From NCBI GenBank assembly GCA_021396245.1, contig WNYE01000017.1:124001-188000 (forward strand): DNA of 64,000 nt, in the 5' to 3' direction. Positions 26,172 to 38,759 of the stretch are shown here, piece after piece. Position 1 is the first letter of the stretch, and the number at the start of each line of letters is the position of its first letter. A program made the translations under genes and the position numbers. This DNA is from Sporothrix humicola (taxonomy: Eukaryota > Ascomycota > Sordariomycetes > Ophiostomatales > Ophiostomataceae). Below the pieces are notes generated by a model. That model had not been told where the DNA came from, searched no databases, and saw only the letters and a program-made list of their open reading frames with translations.

Positions 26172-29100
26172 AAGGCGTGGCACTTCATATACGCTTCGTA
26201 GGGCTCACTGGATAAGCTAAGATATCAAATAAAAAATTGGCACGCGGTACTGAATCTGTATATAATTTTGGTAGATTTTCATGCATAGGCCTCCTTGTGT
26301 GTGTTTATGATGTCCTGAAAGTTGACATCAGTAGCACCTGCCTGCCTAAGAGCAAAACATCACTTGCTTGGGCAGTTCGTAAATGCAAATTCTCCTTCCT
26401 TTCAGCTTGAACTTCCAAGAATTGTAAAAGAAACCTCGCTCTTTTCACTTTCATCTCCGTTGTTTTCTTTTTCTTGTGTGTCACCTTCTGTTTCGTTCTT
26501 GCTCCTTCCCTTTTGTAGAGACGTGTGCCGTTCTTGGGCCGTCGTCGTTCCTTCCCCCTATCCATTTTTCGCCTCCTTCCTTGTGAATGGTTGCTGCCGG
26601 CCATTTTCAGCGCTCCTGCCTCGGCCTTACTTTTCTTTGTTGTGGCGGTTCTCCAGCTCGCCATTACGAGGTCTTTTTGATCCCTTTCTCTGCAACCGCC
26701 TGAAAGTCCTAACGCCATATTGAACTCTCGAGATCTGACGTATCGTGCATCCCGCGCCCTTTTCTTGTGCGTCTTTTGCTTTTATGACCATCTCCCGTTT
26801 CCCGTGTAAGTGGCAAAAAGGACCCGTTTAGCCAATGCAGTAAATAGCGCCATGGCTTTGTCTCTTACAGGGCCTGGCCTTAAGGCCGCCGGCCGTATGT
26901 TAGTGGTTGTTAGTGAGGAAAGCGCGACCAAAATGCCCCATAAAATCCTACAGAACTTAGGGGACCCAGGGGCCGAAGCGCGGAAGGAAACGAGATATAG
27001 AAAAACAAACGCAAAAGGAAGGAACGAACAAGGATAACACGAACTTCAGTTGACAATTCAAAAAGCATTTTGAAAATTATATCGTGATCTACTTTTATTT
27101 AATTCACCAACTGCCGGCCGGACATGGACGGAGCCGAAGAAGAATGATACCTCGACTTCAAGGAATGCAAAGAGCTCAACAGGCCCCTCGTCCAGCTGAA
27201 AGTGGCAAAACTACCACTCTGATTCGCCGGCAACGGATGTTTTCAAAAGGCACGAGCTTTTTCGTTGGTCGAATTTTGTGCATATGTAGTTGCAATTGCA
27301 CTCGTAGTTGCATGCATGCCAATTGCTGCATGATGTTCGCCGCCGCCCCTCGGCTGCCGTCCCATTTTTCTTTTATATGTGGCTTGCGTGGCATAGAAAG
27401 TGCCTCGAAGTGCGTCACTGGGCAGCCATCAAGCTGTCACTAACTGCTCATCATGGAGGCCTGTGTTGACTTTCCCACATACTTTTCAGTGCCTTGGCTG
27501 CCTTGCTGTTCAAACGAGGCTGAAAAAGAAAGTACACGGGTACACAAGGACATGCACAGCTGAAACTGGGGCAAATCAACTTTATGTAAATGTGCAACTA
27601 CGCAGCTATTTGATGTGGTGGTAAATAATACCCCCAAAACAACTAGCAGCAGCCATCGCCGGCCAATATACGGTGTACCAAACAATGCACAGTCCTTTTG
27701 TTCTTTCACACAGAGACACCCACAAAGCTAATTTGTATCACACCGTTTCCAACGCCATGGGATGATTGCTCGGCTATCGATTTGGTGTATTGAAACTATA
27801 CTTATATGTATTTTGCACATTTAAACAGCTCAATCGGCGGTATCACTTAGACCAATAAACAACATTCCCCTATTTTCTTTTCTTTTTTACCCAATATGCG
27901 GCCGACTGAATCCGCACTCGCCCACTCAGCACTCGGGTTGTTTTTCTAAATAGGAGGCATCCTTGGTTCAAAACGACCATGAGCGTATCGGTATCTAGTC
28001 AAGAAGTGACAGCTTCTCTTTTAGTGACCATTATACGATAATACGGGCTATCACCACGTAGGCATCAAATTTGGATTCCTGTAATTCCCTTTGGCCTAGA
28101 CATTATACATTGCCTGCCAATAAGGTGTGCCAATACTCCTGTGGGTTATGATTCGCTACCAAACATCTTGTACATCTCGTATTGTAGGGTGGCTGAATAT
28201 AGACGTACACTTAAAGACATGTTGTCCATATAATCTGGTATGGCAGTCACATCCGACGATAACAATGTGGCAATGTCGAAAGAGCGGTGGACGTTGTAGG
28301 CCCTGTGCCCTTTCTTTGTCGACGACCGTTTCCTTCTCTGGAAACTCGTAACTTGGTTGCACCTTTGCCGATTCGCCGTTTCTTGGCTATCAGGCCACAG
28401 AACACAAGTCCATCCAGTTAGGGTAGTGACGATATCTTCTTTCCCTTCCTACTCCACCGCTCTTTTCCCTGTCTTTGTTTCTTGTTGTTAGTTCGGCTGA
28501 TGGTTCAATTCACGGATCCTGGTTCTCTGTTACGACTGGTTGAGCATATCCTGGTAGTTCTTCATGGTATTGTTCAGCCCCCTTTCTTCGTGGTAGATCA
28601 CCTCACGCCAAGTTCGTGAAAAAGAAAGGTTGATGTCTGTGTGGAAATATTCCGGAGTGCATAGCCTGTCAGTATCAAAGTGCGGAAAGGCTTTGAATGC
28701 TAGGATACAAGGGGACTAGACGGGCCCTATGGGTTTCACGACTATGGAAAGGGTGATTTTGTACCTTATAGTGGATATCGGACTCTCACCGATGGCAGTT
28801 GTAGTTAATTTTGTGCCTCTCCACGGACAGCTTAGACAAGCAGAGCCTATCACCCCCGAGCTCCAGACAGCTTATGAAGGCTGAGAGAAACACCCATGGC
28901 TGAAGATATGCATGTCAAGGCTATGGCAGATGAATTCAAAGCGCTTAGAGAGCTAGAAGTATCTTTCATGTACCTTGATGTATACCTTGAGTTGTTTATT
29001 TTCTTATTTACACCCCCTTTATTTGCCGACCCGGCTCGGTAAATAGTGAGAAGCGATGAACAGAAAGTAGGAATGCTTGACCAGAATGTGAAGATGTTCC

Positions 29101-32100
29101 ACCATGCATCACCAGCCCCAGTCCTGTCATCTTACAACGGTTGATGGCTGCATATTAGTAATTTTGTCTTTGTAAGAGTTGTAATTTTCGACGGGGAGCA
29201 TCCGTAGGCAAGTCAAAGAACTGCAGCAATTGTCGGGGAATATCCGCTGAACCTGCTTGTTATGCGGGTTTTTTGCTTCAGATCCCGAAAGCCCAATCTC
29301 TAGAGTAGCAACCGGCCTTGTAAGGAAGGACACAAGCGAAAACTAGATCACGACCCATGCTATATTGTAGTTTCATCGATATGACATCGTATGGTATCAC
29401 TGCCTCCATCTTCGTCATCAACGCCGGTTATATTTTACATATGGAGAACAAGACGTGCATTGGCTTTGCCACTTTCTCACCTCTCATATTTGTGACAAAA
29501 GTTGAGAATTTGGATGATAGGCTTTCCGAAGGCGCTGAAGATGCTGACCAGCCTCAATCTTGTCTGTCAATCTGACGACAATGAACCATGAACAATTCGA
29601 AACCACCACCAACGGTTGAAGCTAAAGCTAGGGATGAAAACCAAAGGACCGGCAAGGGGCCAGCAGGAAGACAGGCGATGATTTAGCCGACAGGGCTGCA
29701 GCAACAACGCAGGGGCGTATGCATGATGCCAGCTCTTCTCTGGTCGTGAAGGATGTCCGCAATTCGGAGCCCGCTCAAGGATGAACATTGACAATGACAA
29801 AGGTCCTGGAAATAGGACAAGATGTCCATGTTCTTTCCTGATCAGGCACTTTATGCCGTTGTCATCACGAGATGTCGTTGGAGGGAAATATCGTATAAGC
29901 AGATCCCTGGTAAAAACGACATGAACACGGCCATCTACATCCGCCGATCTCTCGGTTGTTTGCTTTTTCTTTTTCTCTACACACCTTGTTTCTCGCTCCA
30001 AGGAACTGACGTGCATACCCTTCTCACACCCACTCCTCCCCGCCGCCAAGTAACCCATCCCATCTCCACTGACTGGGCTGGTGGGTGCTACTGGTGAGAT
30101 GGGGAGATGCGGGCTCGCTTGTGTCCACGGTCCGTTGGTTGGGGTTGTTTGGTGATGCTTCGTTTTCGGCTTGACCGTTGCATTTTAGTTTTCTTTTTCT
30201 TTTTCTTTTCATTAGAGACGAAGCTAAAATAAGCTTCTTTTTGGTCTTCTTTATCCCTTGTATATCGGACATCCCTGCCCTTTCTCCGTAATCCCCGTCG
30301 TAATACTCCGGACTCCATTTTTAAAGTCTCACCAGCCTTGGCGGGAACCATATAAAAAGTGTAAATCCTATCGGCCGTAGGAGTTAACCACCAAAATCAT
30401 TCAACAACACATTATGTCAGCATCAACGTCCCGCACATCCTGCATGCACGGCCCTAATATTACCTGAATACAGACTGGCCAACAGACATGGGACATGCCT
30501 GGTATTTCGAAGAACGGCAGTTTCGAAGAGCACAAAAATCAAAGTCGCAATAAATTGCTTCGTCCGTCGCTCGCCGGTCGGACGACTGCCGGAACGAAGG
30601 ACCCGTTTACCGTATTCAAGGTAATCATGGTATTCACGATCCTGTCATCAAAAGGGCGTGTCGGTTCTGCCCCGTTTCTCACTGCATTCTTGCTGTCGTT
30701 TTCGTCTTGTCGTGTTTGCTTCCTAGTTTGCTTGTCTTTTGTCAGGTTTTATCTAATAAAATAGAAATAGACAAGCCACCATGCATCGGAACCGCCTCAA
30801 TGTACGAATACGAGTATTACAGAAAGCTGACTTGGGCCGCAATGAGGCCGATGCTGAGATGAAGCCCTGTTCAAGTGCATGCCATACATCGTCAAGTCAC
30901 GTCACGGACATAGGGCTTTGCTTATAGTTCAGGATATGAATAGGCGCAGCTGGGATACACGAATCATGTATCCCGGTACATGTAATCTTGCGGTGGCCCG
31001 ATAGATGGGCCGACAAGAGAATACGGACGGCAAACCCGGGAAAAGTCTGGCAAACCTGGCTTCCGTTGGAGGCACTCGGGATGTGGCGACGCGGGTTCCG
31101 ATATGTGGCGGCTCCGAGTGGGGCCGTGTTCGGGTCGTCCACATGGCCAAGGAAGCGAATGGAGTGAAAAACGGACCAGAAGTTTGAACAGCATCACAAT
31201 ATTTGTTACAACTACCCTTGAGGTTTTGCCCTGTGGCATTTATCCTAATAGGCATCTCATTCTTTTTATCGGGTCGATCCAGATGTCTGCACATGGATAC
31301 GTAATCATGGAGGCTCTGCCATCGACAGCCTCGTCTCGGTGCGACATGATTTCTGTGGGGTGTGAGGCTCTGTTTCAGGTGGGCCATGATCCCCAGGTTT
31401 GATATGGGTACGGAGTATCCATGGAACGAATAATGAATTGTTTGCATGTATGCATAGTATGGCCTTAAGAACTGCTTGGCCCATTGGGCTCTCATGCATT
31501 CACCGTATGTACGGTATCTGGAGTCTGCCAAGGCAAAATGCAGCAAATACTTTGTACTTAGCATCATTATATCAAGCATAAGATCAAATATCGAGTGGTG
31601 TTGAAAGAATCGAGTAGGTTACAAAAGGTGAGTTAGAATTCTTTGGACACACTCTATCACCATAATTTGTTCTGATCAGCCCACATCAGATACATGGTGT
31701 ACCCTATTTACGGTGTTTATCTGCCTGTTGTACTTTACACGCATGAGGGGCTGTCCCGATGACTGCTCACAGCTCCGTATTTCACGTTTGCTTGGCGCCG
31801 AAGCTTTGCCGGGTTTGATCCGGCAGGCAGAAGTGAAATGTTGGGGGAGGAAATGCGACATCGCCTGGGTTTTGTGATTACAAAGTACAATATTCTATAT
31901 CCATGAAGCTACGTGCCTAAGTTACGTGGGGAAGTTGTTGATGTCAGGTTCAGCACAAAATTAAAATAGCGACCAAAACATTCTCAGCGCTTCCAAGGAC
32001 GAGGCTCGGACCGGTCTTCGTTTATCTAGAATTTCGGCTCCGGATTTCGTCGTTGAATGCTCACCTTTATGAGAATACAATGACTTTCAAAATGGCATAG

Positions 32101-35100
32101 CATCTGTTCCAAGGCGTACAAAAACAACAGAATCATTCTGCCACAAAAACGGACAGTTTTGATATTACTAGTACGGAGTACGACCAATTGCCGTTAGTTT
32201 ACCTTTTCTTTTGGGGGTGCGTCGTCATCTAGTATTTACTTCGGGTTCGTCTTTGCCCTGCTCTTTTGGTAGCGAAGGGATGGTCCGTGGTCGTGTTTCG
32301 TTGTCTTCGTCTTTCCGTTTCTGGGTGAGAACAAACGCCACATGCAAAAAAAGAAAGAAGAGATGCCAGAATGGTTACATAATTTCAGCTGGGATGCACA
32401 GGCCCTGGATATCTCCTGTGATGTTCGCTTTCTTTTTCTTTTCTTTTTCTTTTCTCGCGAACTTCGTGGGCCTGGTGGTTCTGAATATTGTCCAGTCGGA
32501 AAGAAAAGAGCCCAAGGACGAAGAAGCAAATCTTGGCAACCTGGCACCATATGACAAACCGACGTGGCCATTTCGTCTTTCCTTTGTTTCATTGGCGTTT
32601 TCTGTTCTTTTGCACATCTCGAAGAGGTATGCCGACGCTTTGGTACTGTCATGTTTGGGGTACATGGCCTTGTCTAGATACGACGAGTCACAATCATTCA
32701 AGTCTCCCAAAGACACAATGGATGCGCCCTCATACGAGTATTTGTTCATGATATTGGAAAACACCGATACAATTGGAGCAACAGCACACAGAATACACAG
32801 AACACACAGACACACACCTCGGTCGCCTCCAATGAAACATCACTCCAGCACATCCAGTGCATCCCGGTGCAACCCTGGACCAGCCGAGGATTAACCCCAC
32901 GCAACGCGATGATTGCAACACAGACACACCCCCAGCTGGAAGTCACAACCAACAATAATCCGACAAAAAAAAAATACCAGGTCGGCGAACATGCAACAAC
33001 ACTTGCCAAGATTGTCATATGTCGGTTGTTTCCTGTTGCTCTTTGTCTACTGGCCGTCCCGTTTATGATACTTCCTCATGCGGGCGTTGCCGAATAGGAT
33101 GGCAGCCATGTCCAACAGACACTATTCAACTATTCAAGGGAAAAAGAAGAAGAAAAGGGGTGGAGAACAATGGGGGACAATCGATGTCAAGGCGTGTTCG
33201 CAAAAGAACAATGGGAGAAACAAGACGCCGTTCTGCATATTTGTTTTTGCGAGAACGCGCAAACGTGAATGGCAGTGTACCCCCATCTTTTCACATTTGA
33301 TTGTTCCTCTGCCCCCACTCTAATATTTCCCTGTTAGGAGAGAAAAACAGCACAATGTCAAGGCATACGGGGCTGATTACTCTGGGGCTGATATTATTGA
33401 AGTAAAAGCACAGGGGTCCATGTTCTGTACCCCCATCTTCTCCGCGTGGAGGAGCATCCCAAGAAAGATGAGTAAATAGACGACAGGAAGGTGAAGAACA
33501 ACGAGGTGAGAAGAATCAATAGAAATCCATGTGACTCAAAGTCGAATGGCATGTTCGAATAATATTTCCACTGTTCTAGTGATCCGTTGAAACAGCCTTA
33601 TACGGATCACCGAAATAGGCGAAATATGGAGTGGAATGAAAAGAATGGTTGGAGTAAAGACGGAGAAAAGAAAAGAGACAAATCGCCGCGGCGGTTGGGA
33701 CCCACTGTAGCCTTTCCTCCAGCCTGCCTAGAGCAAGATGGCTTCGTCGCCTTGTCTTCTCTTTCTGGTCCCTTCAGGCAGTTTTTCCTTTCCAGGCAAC
33801 TCCGTTTTCTGTTGTGTCTGCCGCACACACCCACAAGTCTACGACTACGTCTACGATTATTACAGAGTAAAGATGGAGCATCTTACAGTTTACAATTTAC
33901 AAGAACCAATACGCATCTACGGAGAACATCCAAGATGTCGGGATATCCACTACGGGACCCGTCTTCGTTCTCTGCCCTTCGGATGACTCTTTCTTTTTTT
34001 TTCTTTTCTTTTCATCCTCACCGATACCTCACCGGCCGCCTTGAGCTGCTCCACCTCTTCCGTGGTTCTCCGAGTCGACCCCCGTAGCTCTTCGGTGTCG
34101 GCCCCTCTTTTCATCTGTACCTTATTTTCTTTTTCTTCTAGTACTTCCGTTCTTAATTTCTGCACATGGTTCGTGATCCTTGTGATCGGCAAACCTAGTC
34201 GTGTTCTTGGTCTAGGCCTGCGCCAAGGAGACAAGGAGAGCCCACAAGGCAGAAGACTGGACATGCAAAGCCGAAGCGAATGCCGTTTCATGCCGTGATG
34301 CAAGCAGGGACTGATTTGCGCAAAAGAGCGCGTGGGAAACACGCAAATGCAATGTGATGGGGCGTTGGCGAGAACGCCGGGAAGGGAAGTAAAACGAAAC
34401 GACGTGGCGGTGGGTAGGTAGCATGCGTGGGTGGATTTGCGGATCAGGATTGGGATTGCGAGCTGCAGATTGAACATTGACGGAGACAATGGGACTTGGG
34501 ACAATGGCGCGGGCGGCGGCTGTGCGTTCAGCAGCTCAAAGCGCAAACGGTTTCTTCGAAGAGAAAAAAAAAATGTGCCATTGTATGGTAGCGACGGGGC
34601 CTCCCACACAGGAATACAACGCAAGTTGTGGTAGTTGTGGCAGATGTGGTCGCATTATTTGCATCCTCCAGAATCAGTACCAGGCAGAGCAGAGAAAGGA
34701 AACAAAACGCGCGGCGACGACACCTGAACGGCCATGCTCAATTCGGATCCGACTGAGAAAGAATCCAAAAAAAAAAAAGATGGGATGCGAACGTGACGAG
34801 CTGAATGTACCGATTTCCTGGAGCCCTGCTGGGGTGTTTCCGCCATCGATAATTCTGCTCTTGTTTTGTCCGTTGGTGTCTGTCGATACCTGTTGTTCGT
34901 TTGGTTTGTCCATTTCGTGCATGCCGTTCGCTTCCATCGTCTCGTTAGTCGCCAAGGGTTCTGGCTTTCCTTAGGCCTGCTTAGGTCTTGAGAAACGTCG
35001 GTCATTCGTCCATGGAATCATTTTTAAGCCGCGGTGCGCCGTTGTCGCTGTCGGCTTAATTTGGTGAATTGCCAATGTCCAATGTACTTTTTTTTGGTGT

Positions 35101-35537
35101 TTCGGTCGGCCGTTGGCTGTTAGCTCCCGTATCGGAGATGTCGTGGTCGAGAACTAAGGATGTCGGACGCGAGAAGCAAAAAGTACTGCAAAACTGCAAC
35201 TGTCGCCAGTTTTCTTGTCGCCTGTTGGTGTCGAGCATGTCCTTTTGGTCGTCATCACTGGTTGTCCAACTCATCCAACCCTCCTTTGGCGGCTGGAACG
35301 TGCCGTGCTGAGGAGGTGTGAGGGTACCATCTGAGAAAGAAATGTATTGACGAAAAATGCAACGAAAAGAGTTATTGCTCCAAAATGCTCCAATCGCTGC
35401 AATTGCTTCCAAACAATGGGGGCCATTGTCAATCCTGGTCGTAATTGGCTTAGAGGCCTGAGCCGTGCCCTTTTTTTTAGGTGGTTCCGACCACCGACAC
35501 CGGGGCGAGCCAATAATAAGCCGGGCCCATCGGGGTT

Positions 35538-35572
35538 GGAAAAGGGAAAAGGGAAAAGGGAAAAGGAAAAGG
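35538..35572 (+). repeat. GGGAAAA heptamer microsatellite
   Basis: About five tandem copies of a seven-base unit (GGAAAAG phase), the last one losing a G. Simple-sequence tract in the promoter-side DNA between the gene-poor region and the NCS1 permease. No function is implied. Confidence 0.8.
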
Positions 35573-36609
35573 AGCTGCAAAAGACGCAGAATGAAAGTGC
35601 GAAAGCTGTCGATGAAAAGCAACCGGGAAAACACTCTCAAATGCGCAAAAAGGCAGAAATAAACTGAAAAGTAATGGGATCGAACAAGGAGAAGAAAAAT
35701 CGGTCGAGAGCGTAACAGGGTTCAATCCCCGCCTGGTGCTTGCGTCGTGTCGGCTGCGACTGCCAAGACTGCACTGTTCGTTATCGAGAGACGCATGCAC
35801 GAACGAACAATGTGCCATTTTCCCCAAAAGAAGAGAAAGAGAGAAGTCCGGCCACCACCCTATGACGCCCAAGCCAAAAAGGCAAAAGGGGGGCCAAGGA
35901 GCCAACCAAAGGAAAGGACCAAGGGACCTAGGGTGGGTTTCCCCAAGTCCATGGGTCGGTCGAGAGTCGTCAGAGAAGGTCACTTTTCGACTTTTTTGTC
36001 TTCTTTGGGATTTCGTGTCGCTTTGTGGTTTTGCCGGATTATATCTCTTGTCATTTTGTGCAATGTACTCCGTAGAGTCGGAGTCGCAGTTTGTCGGAGA
36101 GCAAATAAAAAGAATGGGTTGACCCCCCCATCTTTTGTCGGTGGAACACAAAAGCAAGTCCTTCTCTCTCTGTTTTGCCCTTTTGTCACCCCCATCGCAC
36201 CCAACTTTTCCTTCAGTTTTAAAGAAAACACTTCCTTCCTTTCGATTTCCAAGCATCTTCCACGTCGAAAGACAATCACTCGAAAGTTTGCTGAAAAAGG
36301 TGAAAAAAAGTCATCTTTTAGCACGTGACATCAGCGCGACTGCGAAAAAAGGACCAAAACCCAGTCACCACCTTCCGGATTAAAAAGGGCGCGGCAATTG
36401 AACCGGCGCTAGCCAGCAACCAACACGAAAATCCGCAGACTGCGGGAGTATTAGCACGCCTTTCTGTGCTCACGCCTTTTGACTTGACATTTGCAATCCG
36501 ACATTCCTTTCTTTCCATTGACGAGCCCGTGTTCGAGAGCGGCAGAAGAAGACGAAAGAAAAGAAGGCGACAAGGCAGCAGACGAAGACGACGTCGCAAA
36601 CAACACAAG

Positions 36610-38428
36610 ATGTCATCGTCAGACAGAGAACACTCGGGCAGGGATGCCGACGTCGAGAAGCAGTCGCCCATCGAAAGCCACAGCCCGGTCGACGGCTATG
36701 ACAGCCCGCGCACCGGCACGGGAGGACGGGGTATGTTTGGTGGTAGAGGTTTGGGGCACATCCTGTCGGTTAAGGATGGCGAGGTGTACAACCCAGACAA
36801 GGAGCAGAAGGCGAAATGGTACCAGAAACTGGTCGACGCCGGCTTCGAGGACAACGGCATCAAACCCGTCCCTGTCGAGGCTCGCACGAACACCCAGTAC
36901 AGCAACCTGTTCACCATCTTCTTCACCAGCATGCTGAGTCTTTTGCCGTGAGTTCGATCCCCCCCGGCGGTGGGTTTGTGTCGTCGAGTATTGTCGCTGA
37001 TCCGTTTCGCAGTCTTCCAACCGGTATTCTGGGCACACTGGTGTTCGGTCTGAGCTTGCGTGATGCTTCCCTCATCATCTTGTTCTTCGGTATCTTGACC
37101 ATCATTCCGCCCGCCTTCCTGGGTATTGGTGGTTCACAAACTGGTCTGCGCCAGCAGATCCAGGCTCGGTATTCGTTCGGGTAGGTTGGATAGTCGATGA
37201 ATCGCTCGGAAGTATCGCTTGTCGGGCAGTTGACTGACTTTGAATTCGTAACACAGCTTGTACTTCGCCATCATTCCGTTGCTGTTGAATGCTGCCACCG
37301 TTACTGGCTTCACTCTGATCTCGGCGGTTGTCGGTGGCCAGACCATCTCGGCGCTGAACCCAGAGAGGGTCAGCGTCAAGGTCGGCATCGTGATCGTTGT
37401 CGTCGTGAGTTTCCTTGCGTCTCTAATGGGCTACCGCGCCCTGCACTTCATTGAGCGCTGGACGTGGATTCCCAACATTATCGGCCTGGTGACTGCTGTC
37501 GGCTGTGGTGGCAAGTACCTGCATCTGCAGTCCGAGACGGAGCCCGCTACCGCCTATAATGTGCTGTCGTATGCGGGCATCATTGCAGGCTACTTCATCA
37601 CCTTCAGTGGCACTGCTTCTGACTACTCCACATACCACAACCCTTCGGTGTCCAAGTATGTTTGTCCTTCTGTGTGGGTTTGGGTGGGTCGTCGAGATTG
37701 GGTTTGCGTGCTAACCAGAGTCGTTTTCTAGGTGGAAGATTTTTGCGTGCATGTATTTCGGTATCCTGTTGCCGTCTGTGACACTGCTGATTCTCGGTGC
37801 TGCCATCGGTGGTGCCATCCCGAATGTCCCGTCGTGGAATGCTGCATATGAGGTGACTAACGTCGGCGGCGTCGTCTATGAGATGCTGACGCCTGCAAAG
37901 GGGTTCGGCAAGTTCCTCGTGGCGGTACTGGCTCTCAGCGGCGTCGGCAACATTGCCATCTCGTCGTACTCAGTGTCGCTGAACCTGCAGATGATTCTGC
38001 CCTTCTTTGCCCGCATCCACCGCATCGTTTTCGTCTTCATCACCCTAGCCATCATGATCCCCTTTGCCATTAAGGCGGCGGAGAAGTGGGAGGAGAGTCT
38101 GGAGAACTTCCTGGCCATCATCGGGTACTGGGCAGGTTGCTTCGCGGCTGTGCTGATCGAGGAGCTCGTCGTGTTCCGCAAGATGGATTTCTCAACATAT
38201 GACCATGCAATCTGGAATGTGGGCAAGAAGCTGCCGACGGGCCTGGCTGCGATTGGCGCGTCGATCGTGTCGTTCGGTCTCGTTGTTCCAGGCATGGCCG
38301 AGGTGTGGTACACTGGCCCCATTGCTGAGCACACGGGCGATATCGGCTTCGAGATGGCGTTTGCTGTAACAGCCATCTTCTACCTGCCTTTCCGTTATCT
38401 GGAGATCCGCTGGCGGGGCCACTTGTGA
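36610..38428 (+). CDS. NCS1 purine-cytosine permease (Fcy type)
   Basis: Plasma-membrane proton symporter of the nucleobase-cation-symport-1 family, Fcy branch (Fcy2/FcyB, which take up cytosine, adenine, hypoxanthine and guanine; the pyridoxine carrier Tpn1 is in the same branch). Exons are 36610..36947, 37013..37180, 37257..37655 and 37732..38428, all joined in phase 2, giving 533 residues. Introns are 65, 76 and 76 nt with GTGAGT, GTAGGT and GTATGT donors and CTGAC or CTAAC branch sites. The N-tail of about 95 residues is hydrophilic (GGRGLGHILSVKDGEVYNP). About twelve membrane segments follow. The family segment SGTASDYSTYHNP lies about residue 223-235 and is followed by the third intron. 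The short C-terminus is charged (RWRGHL). A CACGTG box is at 36322-36327, 283 bp before the ATG. Tail to tail with RIB7. Transporter family is certain; the substrate is inferred. Confidence 0.93.
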
Positions 38429-38759
38429 TGAGACTGTCAACTCCTGCTGAGTTGAGTAATCAAGCGGGTAAAGGAGTCGATCAAAAATAATGGACTGAGT
38501 CTGCATGGCAATGTCCCGGGTCGACGTCGAGGGTAGAAGGAGAGGAGAACGTGTGTTGTGCACATCTGAAAAAGATTCTGATAAAAGTTTGTTTCTTTCA
38601 TTGCGAACCAAGAAGATGAGCCTTTCCTTAACGAAGGGTGTCTGGTATAATTGTGTGTTTTTGAATGGTATACCCCCAACGGGCGGCCTTTGTTTTTCGT
38701 ATCTTCCCTCTTCTTGCCTCGTCTTAATTTGTGTAGCAAAGCCTTGCCCAGAATAGCTT
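38429..38759. other. Intergenic between convergent genes
   Basis: The 331 bases separating the 3' ends of the NCS1 permease and RIB7. I see only ordinary AT-rich 3' flank sequence (CAAAAATAATGG near 38483, GATAAAAG near 38579). No gene. Confidence 0.6.

Larger units (their letters stand above)
23542..36609. other. 13 kb gene-poor region
   Basis: No open frame here combines length, protein-like composition and usable splice sites. The 5' leader of the C6 regulator lies at its left end, with a 112-codon ATG frame on the minus strand at 23782-24120 that could be an upstream ORF. Visible elements are a TATA-like TATATAA at 24773-24779; pyrimidine-rich plus-strand tracts at about 24235-24330, 26440-26700, 30185-30215, 32425-32458 and 33985-34140; four exact copies of TACGGAGTA or its complement; and two CCGTA-N2-TACGG inverted repeats. 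The last 500 bases are the promoter and leader of the NCS1 permease. I see no intact transposon ends and no tRNA. Confidence 0.55.

Noticed and set aside
30929..31579. 216-codon minus-strand frame in the gene-poor region
   Set aside because: Amino-acid composition is irregular, there is no domain, and parts are open on the other strand as well.
31808..31824. Perfect GCCGG / CCGGC hairpin resembling a tRNA T-arm
   Set aside because: The loop is GTTTGAT rather than TTCRANN, and there is no matching acceptor stem or A-box.
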